A stretch of DNA of 16,470 nucleotides, from positions 1-16,470 of the forward strand of contig CABSEJ010000064.1 in the NCBI GenBank assembly GCA_902476765.1. Direction: 5' to 3'. Position numbers and translations under genes: made by a program. The stretch comes from an uncultured Blautia sp. Its GTDB lineage: Bacteria > Bacillota > Clostridia > Lachnospirales > Lachnospiraceae. This document shows positions 1 to 6,050 of this stretch, piece by piece (positions within the stretch are counted from its first letter, which is position 1; each line of letters starts with the position of its first letter). The notes under the pieces are model-generated. The model was not told the DNA's origin and did no database searches. It saw nothing but the letters and a program-made list of their open reading frames with translations.

Positions 1-110
1 CAATCGACGTAGCCACCGCTACGCCTCATTCCTCCGCCTTGCAGAATGAAAATTCATTCTACGTCATTATGCTGAAAATGAACGTGCCAGTACACTAGGA
101 ACAGGCACTC
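1..110. repeat. Hairpin-rich intergenic segment, possible dispersed element
   Basis: Three small inverted repeats are packed into the first 110 bases: CGTAGC/GCTACG (8-13 and 18-23, loop CACC), AGAATGAA/TTCATTCT (43-50 and 53-60), and GTGCC/GGCAC (84-88 and 104-108, with further pairing across one mismatch). The frame starting at base 3 is open to a TAG at 96-98, so it could also be the tail of a coding region that starts outside the window. No known protein is recognised in it. Compact hairpins without a gene suggest an intergenic repeat or an RNA end, but only one copy is visible here. Confidence 0.3.
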
Positions 111-290
111 TAAATAATTTTATGAAATCCCCAAACGTGACATTTTTATTATACAGGATTGAAATAGGATACTTCCAGCAGTTTTTGGAGAAATCAGGGG
201 TTATTTATACCGCTTCGGGCCGTTTTGGACTGTAAAAGGATTTACATAAGGCTGTTTTGTGAGCCAAGGGCCCCTTTCTGGACAAGGATA
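111..290. other. Non-coding leader upstream of the sigma operon
   Basis: No credible gene was found here on either strand. The stretch is AT-rich at its left end. It contains a 16-base word (272-287) that recurs exactly at 8045-8060. No clear ECF-type promoter (AAC-like -35 with CGTC-like -10) was found, so autoregulation by the sigma factor downstream cannot be supported from the sequence. Confidence 0.4.
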
Positions 291-299
291 TGCTATAAT
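291..299 (+). promoter_or_regulatory. Extended -10 promoter before the sigma-factor operon
   Basis: TGCTATAAT is a perfect -10 hexamer (294-299) preceded by an extended-10 TGn. The -35 position, 17 bases further upstream, is C-rich and poor, so recognition would rely on the extended -10 by the housekeeping sigma factor. A start point near 306 would leave a leader of about 70 bases before the TTG start at 377. Confidence 0.5.
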
Positions 300-376
300 T
301 TTTAAGAAAAATACACTTCAAAAATGAACCTTTTTCTCCTGCGGATTGTATCTGTATATGAAAGGAGGCGCAAAGA

Positions 377-880
377 TTGATTGACCAGTATATACAACAA
401 TATGGAAGACGGCTGTATGGGCTTTGCCTGACTCTTTGCGCTTCCGTTTTTGATGCAGAGGATTTATATCAGGAGACCTGGCTGAAGGTTGTAAAAAATA
501 TAGAAAAGTATGATAACACAAAGGCTTTTGAGCCCTGGCTTACGAAAATTTGTGTGAATACTTACCGGAACACGCTGAGGCGCAGGATAAGGTCCCCGGT
601 TTTTGACGGTTTTGCCAGCACAGAAGAAAAGGAGGCTGTGTTTGCCGGATTTCCTGCCAGCCAGGAGGAGAAAGAGGATTATTCAGTCCTATACAGGGCT
701 ATTGACCGTCTGCCGGAGAAGCTGAGAATTACGGTGATACTTTTTTATTTTCAGGACATGGATATAGGGTCTGCTGCCGGGATTCTGGGGATTCCTGTGG
801 GAACGGTAAAATCCCGGCTGAATAAAGCCCGGAAACTGTTAAAGGAGGCCTTAAGTAATGAGACAGATATACCATTTTGA
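377..880 (+). CDS. ECF-like sigma-70 family RNA polymerase sigma factor
   Basis: The 167-residue protein has the two-domain layout of an extracytoplasmic-function-type sigma factor. Region 2 covers about residues 8-70, with the acidic core-binding helix DAEDLYQETW at 27-36 and the -10-reading helix FEPWLTKICVNTYRNTLRRR at 51-70. Region 4 covers about 108-158, with helix-turn-helix AAGILGIPVGTVKSRLNKAR at 133-152. The start is TTG at 377, chosen because AAAGGAGG at 361-368 sits eight bases upstream. It would direct RNA polymerase to a small regulon. The next gene starts inside its 3' end (23-base overlap) and encodes a small membrane protein, the usual place for an anti-sigma factor. Neither the inducing signal nor the target promoter can be read here. 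Family call is secure; subfamily is not assigned. Confidence 0.92.
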   Translation: MIDQYIQQYGRRLYGLCLTLCASVFDAEDLYQETWLKVVKNIEKYDNTKAFEPWLTKICVNTYRNTLRRRIRSPVFDGFASTEEKEAVFAGFPASQEEKEDYSVLYRAIDRLPEKLRITVILFYFQDMDIGSAAGILGIPVGTVKSRLNKARKLLKEALSNETDIPF

Positions 881-1172
881 AGACAAGATTCCTCCTGCTG
901 TCAATGAACAAATGCTGCGGCAGGAGCTGGAAAGGCGGAGAGCGAAGAAGGCCGCAATCCTTCTTGTTATCGGCAGTTTTTTTATCATGATTTCTATCCT
1001 GCTGATAGCGCTTCCGCTATATGAGACGAACCCTCTATTCTCCACAGTCTGTCTGCTGTATGTATGTGTTTCCATAGCTGGAAGCCTGGTGATAGTTATT
1101 GCCTTTACACTGAAAACCCCGGACTGGGGAAGTGCAGAGGGCAGGCCTGCTTGTACTGACCTACAGACTTAG
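858..1172 (+). CDS. Small two-TM membrane protein, candidate anti-sigma factor
   Basis: This 104-residue protein is not matched to a named family. It has a charged N-terminal segment (1-31) ending in RQELERRRAKK, then two hydrophobic helices at about 32-53 and 62-85, and a short polar tail. The ATG at 858 follows AAAGGAGG (841-848), and the gene overlaps the sigma-factor gene by 23 bases, so translation is probably coupled. Position, size and a basic cytoplasmic N-terminus before paired membrane helices fit a membrane anti-sigma factor, comparable in placement and size to YxlC beside SigY of Bacillus subtilis. That role is inferred from context only. No zinc-binding HxxxCxxC anti-sigma motif is present. 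A membrane sensor or scaffold acting with the next gene is the main alternative. Confidence 0.75.
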   Translation: MRQIYHFEDKIPPAVNEQMLRQELERRRAKKAAILLVIGSFFIMISILLIALPLYETNPLFSTVCLLYVCVSIAGSLVIVIAFTLKTPDWGSAEGRPACTDLQT

Positions 1173-1282
1173 GAGGGGCAGGAGCGCACTGGGTTGGAGA
1201 GGAGTTATGTCGCTAAAGTGACCTGCAACAGGCGGAGAATACTGCAAAGCAGGAGTCTTTTTGAAAAGGAGGTTGATGGAAA

Positions 1283-2311
1283 ATGCTTGTAATGACTGTT
1301 GTACTCATGATTTACCTGGTGATACTGATAAGTATTCCGGTGCTGATAGGTGTTTATGTTTACAAAGATGCAAAAAAAAGAGGGATGAGTCCGGTTCTTT
1401 GGACGTTGATTGCGGTTTTAGCTCCGGCCCTTATAGGGTTTATTATTTATCTTCTTGTGCGGGGCAGTTATTCGGATTTGGAATGCCCCAACTGCGGGGA
1501 AACGGTTACCCGGCAGTATGTTTCCTGCCCCAACTGCGGACAAAAATTAAAGGCTCTCTGTCCCAACTGTTCTGGGCCTGTGGAGAAGGAATGGAAGGTC
1601 TGCCCCGGCTGCGGGACACCTCTGCCAAAAGAGGATGAAAGTGTTTCCAGCCCGGTGAGGAAAAAGGATAAAATGCTGGGACGAATCTTACTTGTTGTTA
1701 TTCTGATTCCGGTGCTGTTTATTGGAATTGTCCTGTTTTCTTTTATGGCCTTTACCTCCTCTTCAGGGGGATTGGGAACGACTTCACTATCTGCCGATGA
1801 ATATCTGAAGGAAGTGAAAGACCCTCAGATTGAACAATGGCTGGAGAACTGTGGGGAAGACCTTCAGAAAGCCTATGTGCTGCGGAATGAAACTGCCTAT
1901 GAACAGGACTTTTCGGCGGAACAGGAAACCGGGCAGCAGAATAACGGGCAGCAGAATAACGGGCAGCAGAATAAGGGGAAGTTAGAGAACCAGGAAGGGA
2001 ATAAAATAGAGACGCAGACGGCCAATCCCACCCCAAATCTGGAAGAAGGACAGACACAGGTACAGTATTTAATTTATATGCCCTGCCTTCCGGATATGCC
2101 TGAAATTTCTCTGGGACACTATGTAAGTATATTCGGCAATACCATACAGCTGAATGTTCAGGAGGCCAGCGGCAGCGGAGGAAACACCTTATTACTGGTT
2201 ACCTGGACCGGTGAGGAAGAGCCTAAATTAAAAATTAAGTACGGCGGCCGCAGTATTTCCTGTGAAATAACAGACACAGAATCTTCTTTGGCCCTGCCTG
2301 ACAGTTTTTGA
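1283..2311 (+). CDS. Membrane protein with double zinc ribbon and GQQNN repeat
   Basis: The 342-residue protein starts with a helical hairpin, TM1 at about 5-25 and TM2 at 37-60, joined by the basic loop YKDAKKRGM, a form common in small Firmicutes membrane proteins. Four CxxC knuckles follow (C68/C71, C82/C85, C93/C96, C107/C110), enough for two zinc ribbons. A third TM lies at 133-157. The C-terminal half (160-342) is polar and contains three 5-residue GQQNN units at 217-231, then an unrecognised domain rich in beta-type sequence. The ATG at 1283 has AAAAGGAGG at 1264-1272. A 110-base gap separates it from the 104-residue gene, but same strand and no clear terminator suggest one operon with the sigma factor. 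A role in sensing or in controlling the sigma factor is an inference. The topology is odd: placing the basic loop inside puts the zinc ribbons outside. Confidence 0.85.
   Translation: MLVMTVVLMIYLVILISIPVLIGVYVYKDAKKRGMSPVLWTLIAVLAPALIGFIIYLLVRGSYSDLECPNCGETVTRQYVSCPNCGQKLKALCPNCSGPVEKEWKVCPGCGTPLPKEDESVSSPVRKKDKMLGRILLVVILIPVLFIGIVLFSFMAFTSSSGGLGTTSLSADEYLKEVKDPQIEQWLENCGEDLQKAYVLRNETAYEQDFSAEQETGQQNNGQQNNGQQNKGKLENQEGNKIETQTANPTPNLEEGQTQVQYLIYMPCLPDMPEISLGHYVSIFGNTIQLNVQEASGSGGNTLLLVTWTGEEEPKLKIKYGGRSISCEITDTESSLALPDSF
1931..1975 (+). repeat. Three tandem 15-base units encoding GQQNN
   Basis: The unit GGGCAGCAGAATAAC occurs at 1931-1945 and 1946-1960 exactly, and at 1961-1975 with only the last base changed. 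The period is a multiple of three, so copy-number change would keep the frame of the zinc-ribbon protein. Near identity at the DNA level points to recent slippage expansion in the extracytoplasmic or linker region. Confidence 0.95.
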
Positions 2312-2338
2312 TTTGTAAAATTTGAAAAGGATGATTCA

Positions 2339-2388
2339 AAAAATCCGGCAAAGCTTCAGGGAGAAATCCCCGGCTGTGCCGGATTTTT
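2339..2388. terminator. Bidirectional intrinsic terminator
   Basis: AAAAATCCGGCA (2339-2350) pairs perfectly with TGCCGGATTTTT (2377-2388). The 26-base interval holds an inner GGGA-GAAA-TCCC hairpin (2359-2370). T-runs follow the stem on both strands. It lies between the convergent stops at 2311 (plus) and 2406 (minus), so it can end both transcription units. Confidence 0.88.
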
Positions 2389-2405
2389 GTGCAGCAAGAG
2401 TCGGT

Positions 2406-2840
2406 TTACTCTGCTTTGGCTTTATCCAGTGCGTCATTGATAGCGTCTAACAGCAGCATGGAGGTATACTTGTTTTCCTCGGAATAGGTGATGTTTTCTG
2501 TGGACTGGGTATCGCATATCTGCTGAGAGAGGGCATCCAGGGCCGGCTCCATCAGAGGATACATAGCGGTGGTGGTCTCACTGAGATTCACCAGGGAGAT
2601 GGAATTGATGTGGTTTTCGTCCACGGTAACTTCCACATCAAAGGTATTGTCGTTCAAGGTAATGGGACTGGTGTAGACCCCGGCGTGATAGACTGCCTGG
2701 GCGCTTGCTGTGTCCGCATCTTTGTTTTTCCCGAACATCAAAAAGAGCAGAACAGCCAGTACAATTGCGAGGGCTACGAAAATTCCGGTGTAGACGACTT
2801 CTTTCATATGTAAAACGACAATTTTTGTTTTTGAACTCAT
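2406..2840 (-). CDS. Membrane-anchored protein with degenerate FMN-binding-like domain
   Basis: The 144-residue protein has a basic start, one membrane helix at about 15-37, and an outside domain at about 50-144. The domain follows the pattern of FMN-binding domains of the RnfG/NqrC type: a GVYTSP strand, VEVTVDENHINSISLVNLSET, a helix with LSQQICDTQST, and a closing TS-LLLDAINDALDKA helix. The flavin-attachment loop, normally D-x-x-SGATxTS, reads NITYSEENKYTS here, so the GAT part is missing and covalent FMN attachment is doubtful. The ATG at 2840 has AGGAGGT at 2853-2847. It lies 110 bases downstream of the ABC permease on the same strand and may be read through from it or have its own promoter. 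A redox or structural role is not assigned. Confidence 0.7.
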   Translation of the reverse strand: MSSKTKIVVLHMKEVVYTGIFVALAIVLAVLLFLMFGKNKDADTASAQAVYHAGVYTSPITLNDNTFDVEVTVDENHINSISLVNLSETTTAMYPLMEPALDALSQQICDTQSTENITYSEENKYTSMLLLDAINDALDKAKAE

Positions 2841-2950
2841 GGCTGCACCTCCTGCATTTCTTTTTATAGCATATTAAAGAAATAAGGAAAATATGACGGA
2901 AGTTTTAAGTAAATACTAAAGGAAAAATCTGTACAAGAGCAATGTGGTAT

Positions 2951-3733
2951 TTACAAAAGCAGCTCATAAGAAAATCTCTTCATGGATTTTTTCAGAAGCA
3001 GCCAGGCAATGGCTCCGCAGACCAGGCTTATTACCAGAAGAAGCAGAGGGCTTAAAAGCATAACTCCTGAAAATTGTCCTGCAATAAGCAGAACAAGGGG
3101 CAGAATCAGGAAAACGGCGCTTTGCTGGGATTCTTCCATACTTTGGGCTTTGGCGGAGACTCTTACAATTAAGGTTACTGCAATCAGAGAAACTCCGGGA
3201 GACAGGAGCAGGAGGATAATCAGCCAATTTACTTTTGGAATAAGGAAAGCTCCCATCAGGAAGAAGGCCTCTGTCTCTACAACAAGAATCATGGATACAA
3301 AGGATAGCAGGGATACCAGCATGCTCAGGAGAAAAGAAGCCAAAACCTTAGAGCGGAATATCTGATTTAAGGTCAAAGGTGCATAGAGCAGGGTTTCCAG
3401 GGTATGCTTTTCCTTCTCACCCACAAAGGAGCTGGCGGCCATAATGGAGGAAGCCATAATGGGAATCATCAGGAAAAACACAGGGAGGATATAGTTAAAG
3501 ATTAAATCCATAAGGGTCAGTTCTGGGCTGCCGGTCCAGGAGGACTGAGGAATCAGCTTCAGCATGGCCTGGAGGTCAGAATCATTGGGAGCCATGTGGG
3601 CTGTCAGCATAAAAATACTGGGCATAACGATTATCAGACATAAGGGTACTACTAAAAGGGATACAAAGAGCCTCCGGTTAGCGGTGATACTGCGAAAATC
3701 TTTTTTTATAATGGCAAGCATAGCCTGATTCAT
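2951..3733 (-). CDS. ABC-2 type transporter permease
   Basis: The 260-residue protein has about six membrane helices (roughly 22-42, 79-100, 132-152, 169-190, 206-225, 227-247). Between the second and third is the family's cytoplasmic signature region GEKEKHTLETLLYAPLT (105-121), which is typical of NatB-like ABC-2 permeases and likely contacts the ATPase. The basic N-terminus KKDFRSITANRR is also typical. Its ATG overlaps the TGA of the ATPase gene (ATGA), with AAAGGAGG at 3748-3741 setting the start. It would form the membrane part of an exporter with the ATPase next to it, probably as a dimer. The substrate cannot be told: antimicrobial peptide, drug and sodium export are all known for this type. 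Confidence 0.9.
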   Translation of the reverse strand: MNQAMLAIIKKDFRSITANRRLFVSLLVVPLCLIIVMPSIFMLTAHMAPNDSDLQAMLKLIPQSSWTGSPELTLMDLIFNYILPVFFLMIPIMASSIMAASSFVGEKEKHTLETLLYAPLTLNQIFRSKVLASFLLSMLVSLLSFVSMILVVETEAFFLMGAFLIPKVNWLIILLLLSPGVSLIAVTLIVRVSAKAQSMEESQQSAVFLILPLVLLIAGQFSGVMLLSPLLLLVISLVCGAIAWLLLKKSMKRFSYELLL

Positions 3734-4653
3734 GTTCTTTCCTCCTTTGCAGTCAGGGTAAAATAGATATCTTCCAGACTGGGAAATTTGGTCTCTGCGG
3801 AATAAAGTTCTCCTCCATTTTCTACAATCTGCCGGAGGATTTTCGGAATCTCTTCTTCAGAAGCAATCTGCATTTCATAATCCCATCCGTTGGCGCTGTG
3901 AAGAGACGGATACAGGGAAAGACAGGATTTTGGCATATGGGAGACCCGGATTTTCAGGAGAGCTCCCTGACACACTCTGGCCCGGAGTTCTTCCAGAGTT
4001 CCCAGAGCTAAAAGCTTCCCTTTTTCAATGAGTCCATATCGTGTGCAGAGCTCCTGGGCATACCGAAGCTGGTGGGTGCAGAGGAAAACCGTAGTCCCTT
4101 CTTCTCTGGCTAAATCCCGGATTAGACTGTTGACATTCTGGGCGCTTTCCGGGTCCAATCCGGAAGTAGGCTCATCTAAAAAGAGGACCTTAGGCCGGTG
4201 GATTAAAGAACGGGCCAGAGAAAGTCTTTGCCGCATACCTGTAGAGTAGGAGGCCAGCTTTTGATTTCCGGCTTGGGCTAGGTCCAGCCGTTCCAGAAGG
4301 GCCAGGGCCCGTTTTTTTCCTTCCTGGGCGGGGATATTGAAAACAGAAGCATAAAAAAGCAGATTGTCCAGTCCGGTGAGATGATTGTACATCTGAGCAT
4401 GCTCTGTGACTACTCCTGCAAGGCCATGAGTCTTTTCCGGATTTTTCGCCGGGTCAGTCCCCAGGACCTGGCAGAAGCCTTCCGAAGGAGTGAGAATCCC
4501 AATTAAAAGCTTTACGGTTGTGGTTTTTCCGGCGCCGTTTGGCCCCAGGAAACCGAAGACTTCACCAGCTCCCAGAGAAAGGCTCATATGCCGGAGGGCT
4601 TCCTTTCCTCCAGGATAAGTTTTGGTCAGATTATTTAGAAGAATTGTTTCCAT
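3730..4653 (-). CDS. ABC transporter ATP-binding protein
   Basis: The 307-residue protein carries the full ABC nucleotide-binding set: Walker A GPNGAGKT at 37-44, signature YSTGMRQR at 136-143 (STGM in place of SGGQ), Walker B VLFLDEP at 156-162, D-loop SGLD at 164-167 and the switch histidine H194. The Q-loop position holds E84 (GVVTEHAQMY) instead of glutamine. The C-terminal 85 residues form an extra domain seen in CcmA/NatA-like exporter ATPases. The ATG at 4653 follows AGGAGGT (4668-4662). It overlaps the regulator gene upstream by 23 bases and the permease gene downstream by 4, so all three are translated as a coupled set. It powers the ABC-2 permease; the transported compound is unknown. 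Confidence 0.94.
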   Translation of the reverse strand: METILLNNLTKTYPGGKEALRHMSLSLGAGEVFGFLGPNGAGKTTTVKLLIGILTPSEGFCQVLGTDPAKNPEKTHGLAGVVTEHAQMYNHLTGLDNLLFYASVFNIPAQEGKKRALALLERLDLAQAGNQKLASYSTGMRQRLSLARSLIHRPKVLFLDEPTSGLDPESAQNVNSLIRDLAREEGTTVFLCTHQLRYAQELCTRYGLIEKGKLLALGTLEELRARVCQGALLKIRVSHMPKSCLSLYPSLHSANGWDYEMQIASEEEIPKILRQIVENGGELYSAETKFPSLEDIYFTLTAKEERT

Positions 4654-5776
4654 ATCCCTGTACCTCCTGTTCTTTTTTCTTTAATTTCTCAATCATTTCC
4701 AGAAATCTTGGTTCCTTTTCCAGACTTTTGAGAGCCGGATTCTCTGTCAGAGCCTGGGTAATACTGCGGCGAATCACAGCTTCATCTCTGGGGGGATAAT
4801 CCCCTAAGGAAGAAGTCTTTTCAAACCAACTGTCAATGAAAGAGAAATAGTCATCCCCATGGAGCTTTAAAGGATAAATTTCCCCGGCAGCCAGTGCTGT
4901 ATACTCATCCAGAAGCTCCAGACACTGGTCCTTTTCTCCGATAATAAGAAGCTCCTGAGCCATGGTGAGAAGACAGGAAAGAAAAACTCCCGGATGGAGG
5001 GTTTCCAGATGAAACAAGGAGCAAAAGCCTTTTAAGCGGCGGCAGCTTTCTAACAGGGCCTCTGCATCATCTGTGCAAAGGCGAATGTAGGGGAGCAGCT
5101 GATTGATTACAGACAGCATATCTTTATAAATTCCAATCTGCAAAACACGTTTTGCCTCTTTCATATTGCCAGTCATCTGCCAGGCGGAAGAAAGAAGGGG
5201 CTCGAAAGGGCCAGTAACAGAGGGCATTTCGGAGAGAAGGTCCAGAACATCTTCGGGACGGTTCAAAAGCAGCAGGCAGTAGGCTTCCATCTGCAGGGCA
5301 TTATTGCACAGGTTCGGGTCCTGGGCCTGGGTCTTTACTTTTCTGAAAAGCTCCATGGCTTCCCTGGTTAAAGCCTGGGTTTCTTCAGGAGAGGAGCAAA
5401 GAGAAATATGGTTAATGAAAAGGGAACCGGCCTGAAAAAGAAAGGGCCAGCAGGAGCTATATTTCCTTATATATTCCCGGCAATGTTCCAGGACTTTGGA
5501 GAAGGGCTGGTCTGCGAACTCCTTTGCCAGACTGTTGTGAATCCGGCGGATTTCATCCGGGGTAAGCAGAGGGTCATAGCCCAGCAGTTCATCTATGGTA
5601 ATATCGAAAAAAGAAGCCAGTTTGGGAAGCATCAGGATATCCGGGTAAGCGGTTTCGGTTTCCCATTTGGAAACAGCCGCTTTAGAGACACCAAGAAAAC
5701 AGGCCAGTTCTTCCTGGGTTACCTTCTGCTTCCGGCGGTGTTCCCCCAGGATTTGACCCAGATGGATTTCTTTCAT
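4631..5776 (-). CDS. XRE-family regulator with C-terminal helical-repeat domain
   Basis: The 381-residue protein has an N-terminal Cro/C1-type helix-turn-helix (about 5-66; QEELACFLGVSKAAVSKWE at 21-39, followed by LPKLASFFDITIDELLG). The remaining 300 residues are helical, with paired helices of TPR-like spacing, a layout seen in XRE regulators that sense a ligand or peptide. A reading frame extends to an ATG at 5812, but that codon has no ribosome site and lies inside the predicted -10 element. The ATG at 5776 is preceded by AGAGGTG (5790-5784) and is preferred. It is the first gene of the unit with the ABC ATPase and permease, so it probably controls that transporter. Autoregulation is likely but no operator was identified. 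Confidence 0.88.
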   Translation of the reverse strand: MKEIHLGQILGEHRRKQKVTQEELACFLGVSKAAVSKWETETAYPDILMLPKLASFFDITIDELLGYDPLLTPDEIRRIHNSLAKEFADQPFSKVLEHCREYIRKYSSCWPFLFQAGSLFINHISLCSSPEETQALTREAMELFRKVKTQAQDPNLCNNALQMEAYCLLLLNRPEDVLDLLSEMPSVTGPFEPLLSSAWQMTGNMKEAKRVLQIGIYKDMLSVINQLLPYIRLCTDDAEALLESCRRLKGFCSLFHLETLHPGVFLSCLLTMAQELLIIGEKDQCLELLDEYTALAAGEIYPLKLHGDDYFSFIDSWFEKTSSLGDYPPRDEAVIRRSITQALTENPALKSLEKEPRFLEMIEKLKKKEQEVQGYGNNSSK

Positions 5777-5810
5777 GAATAAACACCTCTTTTCTTTGTT
5801 TTCTGAGTAC

Positions 5811-5839
5811 ATTTTACTTGGTTTTCAAAAAGGAAACAA
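5811..5839 (-). promoter_or_regulatory. Candidate promoter of the XRE-ABC operon
   Basis: Read on the minus strand, TTGTTT (5839-5834) and TAAAAT (5816-5811) are separated by exactly 17 bases. The -10 matches the consensus at five of six positions and the -35 at three. The start point would fall about 28 bases before the ATG at 5776. A second -35-like TTGACT lies further upstream but lacks a good -10 at the right distance. Confidence 0.5.
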
Positions 5840-5918
5840 TGGAAGAGAATTCAATTTCAGGTAGAAAAAGTCAACCAATAAGAAATTTATTCTTGTTGTC
5901 CGCAAATAGATATAAAAG

Positions 5919-5934
5919 TGTGATGTTTCTCACA
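5919..5934. promoter_or_regulatory. Crp/Fnr-type palindrome TGTGA-N6-TCACA
   Basis: Both half-sites match the Crp/Fnr/ArcR-class operator perfectly with the standard six-base spacer (TGTTTC). Its centre is about 70 bases upstream of the start predicted from the promoter at 5962-5990, close to the place where class I activators of this family bind. It also lies about 120 bases upstream of the predicted start of the divergent XRE operon. No Crp/Fnr-family gene is in the window, so the regulator would act in trans. Confidence 0.55.
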
Positions 5935-5961
5935 GAAATATGTAAAATTATGTGATGGGAG

Positions 5962-5990
5962 TTGTATTTTTAGAGTTTTACACATATAAT
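5962..5990 (+). promoter_or_regulatory. Near-consensus promoter of the AAA_14/DUF4143 gene
   Basis: TTGTAT (5962-5967) and a perfect TATAAT (5985-5990) are 17 bases apart. Transcription would start near 5997 and leave a leader of about 54 bases with the ribosome site GAGGAAG at 6037-6043. Confidence 0.75.
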
Positions 5991-6050
5991 ATAATAAAAG
6001 TGTGATTATGAAACACAAAAAACACAATAAAAATGTGAGGAAGTGTATCT

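Larger units (their letters stand above)
5912..6039 (+). repeat. Spaced direct repeats ATAAAAGTGTGAT in the control region
   Basis: The 13-base word ATAAAAGTGTGAT occurs exactly at 5912-5924 and 5994-6006, and with two changes at 6027-6039. The core TGTGA occurs four times on the plus strand, at 5919, 5951, 6001 and 6034. Copies flank the promoter on both sides; the last two lie in the predicted transcript leader. They may be half-sites for one regulator. Confidence 0.6.

Noticed and set aside
1207..1221. Five-codon ORF (MSLK) with a GAGAGGAG site upstream of the zinc-ribbon gene
   Set aside because: Such short frames near purine-rich stretches are expected by chance and nothing else supports it.
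1242..1262. CTGC-AAA-GCAG hairpin followed by T-rich bases as a terminator between the small TM gene and the zinc-ribbon gene
   Set aside because: Four pairs with a three-base loop are too weak, and the T-run is interrupted and overlaps the ribosome-site region.
2909..2954. Inverted repeat GTAAATAC/GTATTTAC after the ABC permease as a terminator
   Set aside because: The eight pairs are nearly all A-T, the loop is 30 bases, and one arm runs into the permease stop. Too weak to call.
5774..5812. Upstream ATG at 5812 as start of the XRE regulator
   Set aside because: No ribosome site, the extra 12 residues do not look like family sequence, and the codon lies in the predicted -10 element.
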